A DNA stretch of 36,080 nt, from positions 1 to 36,080 of the forward strand of contig CAUJGS010000012.1 of NCBI GenBank assembly GCA_963170185.1. The letters run 5' to 3'. The translations under genes and the position numbers were made by a program. Position 1 is the first letter of the stretch. Every line of letters starts with the position of its first letter. Shown here piece after piece: positions 15,552 through 23,307 of this stretch. The stretch is from Bdellovibrionota bacterium. Its GTDB lineage: Bacteria > Bdellovibrionota > Bdellovibrionia > Bdellovibrionales > JAMPXM01. Under the pieces are notes generated by a model, which searched no databases, was not told the DNA's origin, and saw only the letters and a list, made by a program, of their open reading frames with translations.

Positions 15552-16133
15552 GTGGGAAGTTTTCAGTCGAAGTTTATTGAAATGAACGAAAAACGATCGC
15601 GTTACGATGGCACCCAATTGCGTTCGCTCTATGCGTATCTCGAGCACGGCGTGCCGGGTGATTCGGTTGTGGCGTGGATCGGGGCATGCGATGTGAGCTT
15701 TGAGCACATGGTCGATGGCGAGGACCTTCGCGAAGAGGCCGCGATTCGTGGTTCGAAGATGCTTCATCTCATCATCGAAAAGTTCGAGGCCCGTTTGCCT
15801 GAGATGGTGGCTCTTCAACGATTGACCAGCGCGATCGCCAAAGATCTGCTTGAGAGTTTTAAAACAGCGAAGGGTTCGCTTCGTCGCGAAGGAGACGATC
15901 TCTATTGGAATGCAGACGGAAAGCTTTCGATTTCGATCGCGACGGTTTCGCCGGTTTCTGGTCTCGTTCACTTTGCGATCAATGTCTCCAATGAAGGCAC
16001 GCCGGTCAAAACCGCTTCTTTGGAGGATTTAGGTATCGAGCCGAAGGCCTTTGCTCAAGAGCTCTTGCAAAGACTCCGCAGTGAATTGGACTCGATCGGC
16101 GTGGCGACTCGTAAAGTTAAATGGGTGAATTAG
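15552..16133 (+). CDS. DUF366 family protein, queC neighbour
   Basis: The 193-residue protein matches the pattern I know for the DUF366 family: RYDGTQLRSLYAY, GDSVVAWIGACDVSFEHM, VDGEDLRE, MLHLIIEKF, then SISIATVSPVSGLVHFAIN and EGTPVKTASLEDLGI. The family is uncharacterised; it occurs in archaea and some bacteria. Conserved Cys, His, Asp and Glu residues in the CDVSFEHMVDGEDL region would suit a metal site or catalysis, but I cannot say which. The GTG at 15552 is six bases after the queC stop, and the gene is almost certainly co-transcribed with queC, so a role in deazaguanine chemistry is my inference. There is no signal peptide, so it should be cytoplasmic. Confidence 0.85.
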   Translation: MGSFQSKFIEMNEKRSRYDGTQLRSLYAYLEHGVPGDSVVAWIGACDVSFEHMVDGEDLREEAAIRGSKMLHLIIEKFEARLPEMVALQRLTSAIAKDLLESFKTAKGSLRREGDDLYWNADGKLSISIATVSPVSGLVHFAINVSNEGTPVKTASLEDLGIEPKAFAQELLQRLRSELDSIGVATRKVKWVN

Positions 16134-16147
16134 CTGGGGTATTCACC
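16124..16147 (+). terminator. Weak hairpin over the DUF366 stop codon
   Basis: GGTGAAT (16124-16130) pairs exactly with ATTCACC (16141-16147); the loop contains the stop codon. Only short T groups follow, so termination would be weak. The gap from here to 16305 has no gene I can support. Confidence 0.35.
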
Positions 16148-16305
16148 ATTTCTCGAAAAAGTGTCGTGGCCTCCTCACAATCTGTGTAGCTGTTTGGCGC
16201 GTTGGCCGCGTTAGACAGCCGTTTAGGATTAAGTCGAAAATACGAAACCTCCATACGGTTTTTTAAGGCCCATGCCTTGCTCTACTCCTACTTCAGGAGG
16301 CGGGT

Positions 16306-16980
16306 ATGAATATGCCAAAATATATGATCCTTGCGCTCGGCTTGGTGTTGGTTGTCGCATTTCAAAACTGCGGTAACGACATGAGGTTTGAACAAGAGGG
16401 TTCTCTCGTTGCAAAAGCGGACGAGGATACGGATGGCGACGGGATCCCAGATGATCCATCGAGTGATGATGACTCCGATGACGGAGGGTCAGGTGGCGGT
16501 GGAGGCGGCGGTGGAGGCGGCGGAGGGATGAATCCTGGCGACGGTCAACCACCTCGCGCGACTCCGACACCTTCTCCGACTCCACGAAACGGCGGCGGTA
16601 CGAATCCGCGCAATCCACCATCTAGTGGTGGCAAGGATTGTAAGGACAAGGACAAAGACTGCGAAGAGTGTAAGGACCGAGGTGGAGACCATTCGGACGA
16701 CGATACATCTCAGTCGAATTACCTCTGTGTCTTGGATGGTCCGGGGAAATCCGTGAAGCTCAACTACGTATCCGGTTCTGGGGCGTTTGCCGATAACTCG
16801 GCTTCGGACGCCGCCTGTATGTCGAAGAATGCGTGTCTGAATGTCGCGAGCAAGGCGTTCCGAGTGAAACTCGCCGAAGAACGTGGCTTCTGTCGGAACG
16901 CGCGTGTGCGGCTTTCCGATCGACAAGTGGAAGAAGCTGCCAGCAAGGCGAAGCTCCTGCAACTGGTTCACGGCGAGTAA
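16306..16980 (+). CDS. Lipoprotein-like protein with Gly/Asp-rich linker and four-Cys C-terminal domain (paralogue 1)
   Basis: The 224-residue protein opens with a hydrophobic signal ending LVVAFQNCGN, where Cys22 is the likely lipidated residue although Asn at -1 departs from the usual lipobox. Then come NDMRFEQ and LVAKADED, an Asp-rich run (DTDGDGIPDD, similar to a calcium-binding thrombospondin-type repeat), a run of 12 Gly, a Pro/Thr/Asn stretch, and a Lys/Asp/Cys stretch (DCKDKDKDCEEC). The C-terminal domain, about residues 138-224, has CVLDGPGKSVKL, ACMSKNAC, AFRVKLAEERGFC and LSDRQVEEA. The same domain recurs in the next gene, so the pair is a tandem duplication. AGGAGG precedes the ATG. 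I do not know the family. Probable location: outer membrane, facing the periplasm or outside. Confidence 0.75.
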   Translation: MNMPKYMILALGLVLVVAFQNCGNDMRFEQEGSLVAKADEDTDGDGIPDDPSSDDDSDDGGSGGGGGGGGGGGGMNPGDGQPPRATPTPSPTPRNGGGTNPRNPPSSGGKDCKDKDKDCEECKDRGGDHSDDDTSQSNYLCVLDGPGKSVKLNYVSGSGAFADNSASDAACMSKNACLNVASKAFRVKLAEERGFCRNARVRLSDRQVEEAASKAKLLQLVHGE

Positions 16981-17020
16981 GGAAACTCCTAGGTTGCTCT
17001 TTCGTCCGATTGTCCTGAAC

Positions 17021-17060
17021 GAGAACGCGCCCACCTTAAAAGGGGGCGCGTTCTCATTTT
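17021..17060 (+). terminator. Rho-independent terminator between paralogues
   Basis: GAGAACGCGCCC (17021-17032) pairs perfectly over 12 bp with GGGCGCGTTCTC (17044-17055), followed by ATTTT. The T-run is short but the stem is very strong. It separates the two paralogous genes into two transcripts, so the second must have its own promoter in 17061-17235, where I see no other clear feature. Confidence 0.78.
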
Positions 17061-17235
17061 GAGACGTCGTGCGATGGTACGACGAACGACTAGGCAGATA
17101 GGGTGGGTTAGACAGGTTTTTGCGCTCCAACGCCAATCCAATCGTAGCCTGGTTGGAACGCCGGTTGCTCTAACTCTTAGGCACGTGGGTAAGAAGTCAG
17201 CACGTGTTCGCAAGTGAGACAGCAGGGGGTAAGTG

Positions 17236-17892
17236 ATGAACAAATTCTTCGTACTGGTCGCCATGGTGACGATGATGGTGAGCTACCAGAACTGTTCGAA
17301 TTCCATGTCTTTTGATGCCAGTGAACAATTGGTGGCAAAAGTCGGCGAAGAAGATGATTCAAATACTTATGACGGCGTCATCGACGAGATCGCCGACAGC
17401 ATGCCGACTCCAGCTCAACCATCGCCGGAAGGGCCAGTTGCGCAACCGCCGCGTGTGCCGGATACGCGTTATCCTCCAATTGCCCGCGACCCAGATCACG
17501 ATGACGACGACCATGATCACGACCGTGATGGCCGTCACGATCATGACGACAAAGACTGCGATAAGAAGAAAGACAAAGATAAAGACTATGCGGATGACGA
17601 TGAGAAATCATCTAACGCCAAGTACGTCTGTGTGCTTGACGGACCAGGGAAGTCGATTCGCTTGGGCTTGAGCTCGGCAGGTCTTAGTGACAATACTTCG
17701 ACCGTCAACGACATCTGTATGTCAAAACGGGCTTGTGAAGAGGTGGTTTCCAAGGCTTATACCGTGAAGTCGGCCGAGAAGCGTGGTTACTGTGGAGACA
17801 GCAATCGAGCGGACATCGTGCAGATGTCCGACGCTCAGGTGGATGAAGCGATCGCGCAAGAGCTTCTCAAGCGCATGATGTCTTCAAATTGA
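17236..17892 (+). CDS. Lipoprotein-like protein with Asp/His-rich linker and four-Cys C-terminal domain (paralogue 2)
   Basis: This 218-residue protein is built like the one at 16306. A hydrophobic signal ends MMVSYQNCSN (Cys20), and NSMSFDASEQLVAK follows in the same position as in its neighbour. The linker differs: a Pro-rich part and then a very Asp/His-rich stretch (DHDDDDHDHDRDGRHDHDD), which could bind divalent metals. The C-terminal domain repeats the shared motifs CVLDGPGKSIRL, ICMSKRAC, AYTVKSAEKRGYC and MSDAQVDEA. ATG 17236 is chosen with GGGGG about eight bases upstream; an overlapping in-frame GTG at 17233 is possible. The stop overlaps the end of the convergent nfu gene by nine bases. 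Confidence 0.75.
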   Translation: MNKFFVLVAMVTMMVSYQNCSNSMSFDASEQLVAKVGEEDDSNTYDGVIDEIADSMPTPAQPSPEGPVAQPPRVPDTRYPPIARDPDHDDDDHDHDRDGRHDHDDKDCDKKKDKDKDYADDDEKSSNAKYVCVLDGPGKSIRLGLSSAGLSDNTSTVNDICMSKRACEEVVSKAYTVKSAEKRGYCGDSNRADIVQMSDAQVDEAIAQELLKRMMSSN

Positions 17893-18486
17893 AACGACTT
17901 CGCGAATCTCGGGGACCGCGTCTTTTAGGCGGGTCTCGATTCCCATCTTAAGAGTCATTGTGGAGCTTGGGCACCCTGCGCAAGCTCCGCGCATGTGAAG
18001 GAAGACCACTTGGTCTTCGTACTTTTCAAATACCACATCGCCACCGTCTTGAGCCACCATGGGGCGAATCTCTTCGTCTAACACACGCTTAATCATCGCA
18101 ACGGCCGGCGTGTCGTCAGGATGAGCGGCGTGAGCCGAGCCGGCCTCGTCTTGTTTTCCTGAGGCGGCCGGTTTGGCGCTGGCTGATCCCAAGATCGGAG
18201 CACCGCTTTCTAGGTGTTCTTCGATGAGTCCCGCCAGAGGTTCTGCGATCATGTCCCAATCGACCCAGTCTTGCTTGGTGATCGTGATGAAATCGGGGGC
18301 AACGTAAACGCCAGCCGCCCAAGGGAATCCAAAAATGCGCTTTGGCAGAGGTGAAAACTGCGCTTCCACCGCCGACTGAAAGGCCTGCGGAGTCGAAGTG
18401 AACTCGGCTCCTGCATCGACACGCGAGAAGCGAAAAGTTTGTGGGTTCGGAGTGCTTTCGAAGCGGATTTTAGGAGATGTTGCCAT
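17884..18486 (-). CDS. Nfu-type iron-sulfur cluster scaffold or carrier
   Basis: The protein has 200 residues in two parts. Residues 8-90 match the Nfu N-terminal domain (FESTPNPQTFRF, FGFPWAAGVYVAPDFITIT). After a 40-residue Ala/Ser linker, residues 128-200 match the NifU C-terminal domain (IKRVLDEEIRPMVAQDGGDV) with the cluster-binding C169-A-G-C172 in GACAGCPSSTMTLK. Proteins of this layout carry Fe-S clusters to target enzymes in the cytoplasm. I chose the ATG at 18486 because the family starts close to it; an upstream in-frame TTG would add 12 residues. Its ribosome site is not clear. The gene converges with the second lipoprotein gene, overlapping by nine bases at their ends. Confidence 0.9.
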   Translation of the reverse strand: MATSPKIRFESTPNPQTFRFSRVDAGAEFTSTPQAFQSAVEAQFSPLPKRIFGFPWAAGVYVAPDFITITKQDWVDWDMIAEPLAGLIEEHLESGAPILGSASAKPAASGKQDEAGSAHAAHPDDTPAVAMIKRVLDEEIRPMVAQDGGDVVFEKYEDQVVFLHMRGACAGCPSSTMTLKMGIETRLKDAVPEIREVVSI

Positions 18487-18629
18487 GCGGCTTAAAATGC
18501 AGGCTTCTTTAGTCGCGGTCAAGGCCTCGTCGGCTAAAGCGACATGGCAATTCCAGACTGATTCTCAATTGATTTCATAGCGGCTCTGTAGGAGATTTGG
18601 GGCCCATCACCTGCCTTTAGGAGAGCACT

Positions 18630-19553
18630 ATGACACCGCGAGTTCGCGAAATTTTGAGCTGGTACGGCTCGGACAACCCTGGAACCCTCACTAACCTCGC
18701 ACGCCTGATGAATCACGGCCGCCTGGCAGGAACGGGCAAGATGGTGATTTTGCCAGTCGACCAAGGTTTCGAACACGGGCCTGCTAGAAGCTTTGCGAAA
18801 AACCCAGAAGGCTACGACCCGCACTACCACTTCAACCTCGCCATCGAATCGGGTTGCAACGCATATGCAGCTCCACTTGGTTTCATCGAAGCCGGTGCTC
18901 GCGAATACGCCGGCGAAATTCCATTGATCTTAAAAATCAACAACAGCGACACACTTTGGTCGAACAAGTCGCCGATCTCGGCACTGACTTCGGGAATCGA
19001 CGATGCGCTTCGCCTTGGTTGCGCAGCGATCGGCTTTACCATCTACCCAGGATCTTCGGATCGCAAAATGATGTACGAAGAAATCGCGATGGCGGCCCAG
19101 GACGCGAAAAAAGCAGGTCTTGCAGTTGTCATGTGGTCATACCCGCGCGGTGAGCAGCTTTCAAAGGCTGGCGAAACAGCGATCGACGTTATCGCGTACG
19201 CGGCACAAATCGCAGCACAGCTTGGCGCGCACATCATCAAGGTAAAACCGCCAACCGCGCACATCGAACAAGATGCGGCCAAGAAGGTTTACGAAGCGCA
19301 AGGCATTCCGGTTGGAACAATGGCCGAGCGTGCAAAACACATTTGTGATTCCTCGTTTGCTGGAAAGCGCATCGTGATCTTCTCGGGTGGCGAAGCGAAG
19401 TCGACTCCGGAACTTCTCGAAGAAGTAAAAGGTTTGGCGCAAGGCGGAGCGTTTGGTTCGATCATGGGCCGCAACGCTTTCCAACGTCCAAAGAAAGAAG
19501 CGATCGAGCTTCTTAAACAGGTTCAAGATACATTCGCAGGAAAAGCGCTTTAA
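18630..19553 (+). CDS. fbaB: Class I fructose-bisphosphate aldolase (DhnA/FbaB type)
   Basis: The enzyme cleaves fructose 1,6-bisphosphate to dihydroxyacetone phosphate and glyceraldehyde 3-phosphate through a lysine Schiff base, in glycolysis and gluconeogenesis. The 307 residues show the archaeal/DhnA pattern: ILPVDQGFEHGP near the N-terminus, PLILKINNSD, FTIYPGSS, VVMWSYPRG, then AHIIKVKPP, where Lys204 is the probable Schiff-base residue, and IVIFSGGEAK and GSIMGRNAFQRP for phosphate binding. The ATG is preceded by TAGGAGAG. The stop codon overlaps the lysS start by one base (TAATG), so the two are translationally coupled. The aldolase is probably transcribed from a promoter in 18487-18629. 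Confidence 0.92.
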   Translation: MTPRVREILSWYGSDNPGTLTNLARLMNHGRLAGTGKMVILPVDQGFEHGPARSFAKNPEGYDPHYHFNLAIESGCNAYAAPLGFIEAGAREYAGEIPLILKINNSDTLWSNKSPISALTSGIDDALRLGCAAIGFTIYPGSSDRKMMYEEIAMAAQDAKKAGLAVVMWSYPRGEQLSKAGETAIDVIAYAAQIAAQLGAHIIKVKPPTAHIEQDAAKKVYEAQGIPVGTMAERAKHICDSSFAGKRIVIFSGGEAKSTPELLEEVKGLAQGGAFGSIMGRNAFQRPKKEAIELLKQVQDTFAGKAL

Positions 19554-21070
19554 TGGAAAATCAGACACATCCCGCTTCAGCAGGTCACGAAAACCCACTT
19601 CGCGCAGAGAAGCGTCGTAAGCTTCACGATATGCGTAAAGCGGGGATCGATCCGTTTCCGCACAACTTTGATCGCACTTCGTCGATCACTGCGATCATCG
19701 AAAAGTTTGGTGCGGTTTTGCAAGCCGGTGATGTGAAAGAGGGCGATCGTTTCCGCATCGCAGGTCGTTTGATGACCAAGCGTCCGATGGGAAAAGCGGC
19801 GTTCTTCAACGTGCAAGATCAATCTGGAAGCATCCAAGTGTATCTTCGCGGCGAAGAATTGCCAGAAGTCGATCGCCAAGCGTTTGATCTCATCGACATC
19901 GGCGACATCGTCGGTGTCGACGGTTTCGTATTTAAAACTAAAAAAGGTGAGCTTTCGCTTCACGCTAAGGAGTTCAAAGTCCTTTGCAAAACTCTTGAGC
20001 CACTGCCAGAGAAATATCACGGAATTCAAGACGTGGAGATCAAGTATCGCCACCGTCACTTGGACCTGATCTCAGACCCTGAATCGCGCGAAGTCTTTAT
20101 CAAACGTTCGAAGATCATCGCCGAAGTTCGTGCTTGGCTAAACGCGCGCGGCTTCTTGGAAGTTGAGACGCCTGTCTTGCAGCCGATCTACGGTGGGGCG
20201 GCAGCGTATCCGTTTTCAACTCACCATCGCGCCCTCGACATGAAGCTTTTTATGAAGATTTCGCCCGAACTTTACTTAAAGCGCCTCGTGGTAGGCGGCT
20301 TTGAAAAGGTTTATGAAATCGGAAAGAACTTCCGCAACGAAGGTATCGACCGCTCACACAACCCTGAGTTCACGATGCTCGAGTGGTACGAGGCCTACAC
20401 CGATTACAACTATCAGATGAAGCAGTTTGAAGATCTGATTTCGCATCTGGCCCTTAAGATCACGGGATCGATGAAGGTGACTTACCAGGGTAAAGAAATC
20501 GACTTCACACCACCTTGGCGAAGGCTCACGGTTTACGACGGTATTCGCGAGTACGCGAAGATCGATCCCGACACGGCGTCGATGGACGAGCTGATGAAAA
20601 AGGCTCGCGAGCTTGGTGCGGACATCGAAACTCGCAAAGCTGGTGAGCCTGAGTACACGCGCGCCGAGCTTGCGATGGAAATCTTCGATGCTGCTGTCGA
20701 GCCGGCACTTTGGCAGCCGACATTTGTTATGGATCATCCGATCGAAATTTCGCCACTCACGAAAAAGCACCGTTCAAAGCCAGGCTTTGTCGAGCGCTTT
20801 GAGCCCGTGTGTGCGCACATGGAAATCGGAAACTCGTACACCGAGCTCAACGATCCAGAAGATCAATTGGCTCGTTTGCAAGAACAAGAAGCCAAGCGCA
20901 CGGTCGATGAAGAAGCCCAGCCCATGGATGCGGACTTTGTTCACGCCATCGACACCGGTATGCCTCCGACAGGTGGTGTGGGGGTAGGTATCGAGCGCAT
21001 CGTGATGCTTCTTACGGATCGGCCTTCGATTCGCGACATCATCTTGTTTCCGACGATGAAGTTTAAGTGA
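19553..21070 (+). CDS. lysS: Class II lysyl-tRNA synthetase
   Basis: It charges tRNA-Lys with lysine in the cytoplasm. The N-terminal OB-fold tRNA-binding domain is seen in FRIAGRLMTKRPMGKAAFF and IQVYLRGE, given as landmarks only. Class II motif 2 is FRNEGIDRSHNPEFTMLEWY (about residue 260), and motif 3 is GVGIERIVMLLTDRPSIRD (about residue 477). EVETPVLQPIYGGAAAYPF (motif 1 zone) and PVCAHMEIGNSYTELNDP are typical of LysRS. The length of 505 is normal. The start ATG overlaps the aldolase stop. The next gene, a rhodanese-like lipoprotein, starts 24 bases after the lysS stop with its own ribosome site. Confidence 0.97.
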   Translation: MENQTHPASAGHENPLRAEKRRKLHDMRKAGIDPFPHNFDRTSSITAIIEKFGAVLQAGDVKEGDRFRIAGRLMTKRPMGKAAFFNVQDQSGSIQVYLRGEELPEVDRQAFDLIDIGDIVGVDGFVFKTKKGELSLHAKEFKVLCKTLEPLPEKYHGIQDVEIKYRHRHLDLISDPESREVFIKRSKIIAEVRAWLNARGFLEVETPVLQPIYGGAAAYPFSTHHRALDMKLFMKISPELYLKRLVVGGFEKVYEIGKNFRNEGIDRSHNPEFTMLEWYEAYTDYNYQMKQFEDLISHLALKITGSMKVTYQGKEIDFTPPWRRLTVYDGIREYAKIDPDTASMDELMKKARELGADIETRKAGEPEYTRAELAMEIFDAAVEPALWQPTFVMDHPIEISPLTKKHRSKPGFVERFEPVCAHMEIGNSYTELNDPEDQLARLQEQEAKRTVDEEAQPMDADFVHAIDTGMPPTGGVGVGIERIVMLLTDRPSIRDIILFPTMKFK

Positions 21071-21093
21071 TCTTGCAGGCGGAGGTTTTGAGC

Positions 21094-22113
21094 ATGAAAC
21101 GAAACAGCTATGCAAAGTGGTTCACCCGGGTAACTCTTGGTGGTCTTTTGTGTGGACTGATCGGATGCGTGTCAAAACCGACGCTGGTAACCGAAACACC
21201 CACTCGTGGGTTCGGGGCGGCTCCGCAGCTTCTTGGCCCAATTCAGCTTGACGAAAAAACCGTCATTCTAGATGCACGCGCGGCCTTTGATTATTCGATG
21301 GCGCGTATTCCTCGTTCACAAAACATCAATTGGATCGACTTTTCCGAGCGAGAGCCTAGGTCACGTGGATGGCCGCAAAAAGACTCGTTTGCATCGGCAA
21401 GAAAGCTCGCGCGCATGGGGATTTCGCCAGATACAAAAGTGGTGGTGTTTGGCTTAGGGCCAAATGGCCAAGGTGAAGAGGGCCGAGTCGCTTGGCTTTT
21501 GGCGTACTTGGGAGTCGAAAACGTTCAGTTTGCTCGATTTGGTTCGGTAAGATCTCGCATCACGACCGAGGCGATGCCCGAAGAAGCTCGAGCTTCGATT
21601 TTGGAAGAATCGGCTTCAACGGGATCCGTTAAAGCAACAGGGGGAAATGTCGCACTTGGTTCGCCCGAGGCTCCGATCGAGCCTTCGCCGATTTGGAAAC
21701 CCAATCTCGAAGGGACTTTGATTGCGACCAAGAAGGAAATCGTCGGCGCTTTTCAAAACCGCGCGATGGAAAAACCTTGGAGCTTTGAGGGGCGAAAAGC
21801 AAGGCGCTACCGCATTCTCGATGTTCGCCCGTCGCGGGAGTATCTAGGGAAAAGCGGGGGCTTAAGGGCGCGAGCGATCCCAAACTTCGATGCGATGAAT
21901 GTGCCGTGGAAAGAGTTTTTCGACTCGGATTTCCGAGTGCTTCCTGAAATCGGTGAGCGCCTGATCTCGATTGGTTTTAGCAAAGACGATCGCATCTTGG
22001 TGATCGATAACGATGGGCTTGCAAGTGCCGCGGTCACAATGGCGCTTCGGGCGATGGGCTTTAAAGACGCCGGTCTCTACGCCGGCGGCTACAACGACCT
22101 CATGGAAAAGTAA
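21094..22113 (+). CDS. Lipoprotein with two rhodanese-like domains lacking catalytic Cys
   Basis: The 339-residue protein has a signal ending in LIGC (Cys25), a good lipobox, so it is an envelope lipoprotein. Two rhodanese-fold domains follow. The first (about 45-150) has VILDARAAFDYSMARIPRSQNI and then VVVFGLGPNGQG where the catalytic Cys loop should be. The second (about 205-339) has ILDVRPSREYLG, AIPNFDAMNVPWKEFF, and ILVIDNDG at the Cys position. Both lack Cys, so sulfur transfer is unlikely; a binding or structural role is more probable. Only short landmarks are given. ATG 21094 has GGAGG eight bases upstream; an earlier in-frame GTG overlapping the lysS stop is less likely. Confidence 0.85.
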   Translation: MKRNSYAKWFTRVTLGGLLCGLIGCVSKPTLVTETPTRGFGAAPQLLGPIQLDEKTVILDARAAFDYSMARIPRSQNINWIDFSEREPRSRGWPQKDSFASARKLARMGISPDTKVVVFGLGPNGQGEEGRVAWLLAYLGVENVQFARFGSVRSRITTEAMPEEARASILEESASTGSVKATGGNVALGSPEAPIEPSPIWKPNLEGTLIATKKEIVGAFQNRAMEKPWSFEGRKARRYRILDVRPSREYLGKSGGLRARAIPNFDAMNVPWKEFFDSDFRVLPEIGERLISIGFSKDDRILVIDNDGLASAAVTMALRAMGFKDAGLYAGGYNDLMEK

Positions 22114-22126
22114 TCGGCCAACTGGC

Positions 22127-22190
22127 CGCGCGAATCTTGTCGTCAGCTTGGCTCGCGCGAATCTTGTCGTCAGCTTGCTGCGCGAATCTT
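22127..22190. repeat. Tandem copies of a gene's 3' end
   Basis: A 24-base unit beginning CGCGCGAATCTTGTCG is present at 22127-22150 and 22154-22177, followed by a shortened copy GCGCGAATCTT at 22180-22190. Read on the minus strand, the last copy is the coding end (KIRAAS, stop) of the HD-GYP gene and the others are degenerate repeats of it placed beyond the stop. The imperfect inverted sequence CGGCCAACTGGCCG (22115-22128) lies next to them. Confidence 0.75.
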
Positions 22191-23195
22191 AAAGAGAATC
22201 GAGTTCAGCGCCTTGATCATGTCGGGATCGTATTTGGCGGCAAGTTTCGTGGACATGAATTCCACGGCCGAGATCGGCGACATGGGCTCGTTGTAAGACC
22301 GTTTCGTGGTGAGAGCGTCGTAGGTGTCGGTGATCGCCACGATGCGCGCCATCGGGTGGATTTCGTTACCGGGCAGTTGTTGCGGGTAACCGTTTCCTAA
22401 GAAGCTTTCATGATGTTCAAAGCAGCAAGCCTTCATGGCTTCGCTGACACCGTACTCATTTAAGATCTTAAGGCCATATTGCGGATGTTTTTGCATCTGG
22501 GCCCATTCGACATCGTCGAGTGGACCTTGCTTGCAGATGATCTCGGCTTTGACGTGACGTTTGCCGATGTCGTGAAAAAGGGCGCCGCGCCCAAGTTCCT
22601 GCAGCTCATCGCCGGAATAACCCAAGACTTTGCCAAGGCCTAGCGAGTAGATCGCGACATCCAGCGAATGGTTATACGTGTAAAAGTCGTGCGACGAGAG
22701 GCCGACTAGGTGAGCCATGGCTGTTGGCTCTTTTTCCATGAAGTCGACGAAGTTGGTGATCAGCTCGCGTGAGTCTGCGAGAGCCTCTTCGACGTCTTCT
22801 TTTTCGAAGATCTCTTCGGCCAACGTCATGCTCGATTCGCGAAGAATGTTGGCCTTCGTTTTCATGTCCAGCTGGTCTTCGTTCATTCGATCGAAGATAT
22901 AGCCCTTAAAGAAGCTTCGCTGCTCGTCGGGAACATAAAAGACATCGGCTTTTTCGAGATGCTGAATTTTGCGCGCGGTGAGTGAATCTCCGGCACGTAG
23001 ATACAGGATCATTTTGCCGTTGATCATGATGTAGGTATCAAATGTCGTCGCTCGGTCCGGGATCAGCGAGTTCACGCGAATTTTGAATTTTCCCTTGGCC
23101 GAAGGCGCGGTGCCTAGGGCTTGAGAAAGTGCGCTCTCTGTTTCAAGCTGAGACAATGCGGCATCGGGTGTTTTTGAAGAGGCGTCATTTGACAT
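22170..23195 (-). CDS. HD-GYP domain protein, candidate c-di-GMP phosphodiesterase
   Basis: The protein has 341 residues. After a polar N-terminus there is a small domain (about 36-105) of the type often found ahead of HD-GYP in this group. The HD-GYP domain runs from about residue 165 to the end: H176 in NHSLDVAIY, the HD pair at 208-209 in LFHDIGK, H237 in QKHPQYG, HHE at 261-263, GYP at 269-271, and ITDTYDALTTKRSYNEP. The usual Asp after HHE-(R/K)-x is replaced by a Leu (HHESFLGNGYP), but the metal ligands appear intact. Such proteins hydrolyse cyclic di-GMP, so a signalling role is likely. No membrane segment is seen. It is divergent from recG with a 112-base gap. The 3' end is partly duplicated beyond the stop. 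Confidence 0.88.
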   Translation of the reverse strand: MSNDASSKTPDAALSQLETESALSQALGTAPSAKGKFKIRVNSLIPDRATTFDTYIMINGKMILYLRAGDSLTARKIQHLEKADVFYVPDEQRSFFKGYIFDRMNEDQLDMKTKANILRESSMTLAEEIFEKEDVEEALADSRELITNFVDFMEKEPTAMAHLVGLSSHDFYTYNHSLDVAIYSLGLGKVLGYSGDELQELGRGALFHDIGKRHVKAEIICKQGPLDDVEWAQMQKHPQYGLKILNEYGVSEAMKACCFEHHESFLGNGYPQQLPGNEIHPMARIVAITDTYDALTTKRSYNEPMSPISAVEFMSTKLAAKYDPDMIKALNSILFKIRAAS

Positions 23196-23307
23196 ACCTC
23201 TCTAGTGTGCCAAGCAAACCTTGACTCTCCAAGCCTAGCTTGCAGAGATTGTCTCGACATCGACCACGCTGGACCAGGTTGATCGTGCAAAGAAGGGGAG
23301 GGCGAAT

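Noticed and set aside
16209-17117. The shared GTTAGACAG ahead of both tandem lipoproteins as a common promoter element
   Set aside because: The nine bases recur, but no -10 hexamer at consistent spacing follows in either copy, so chance is likely.
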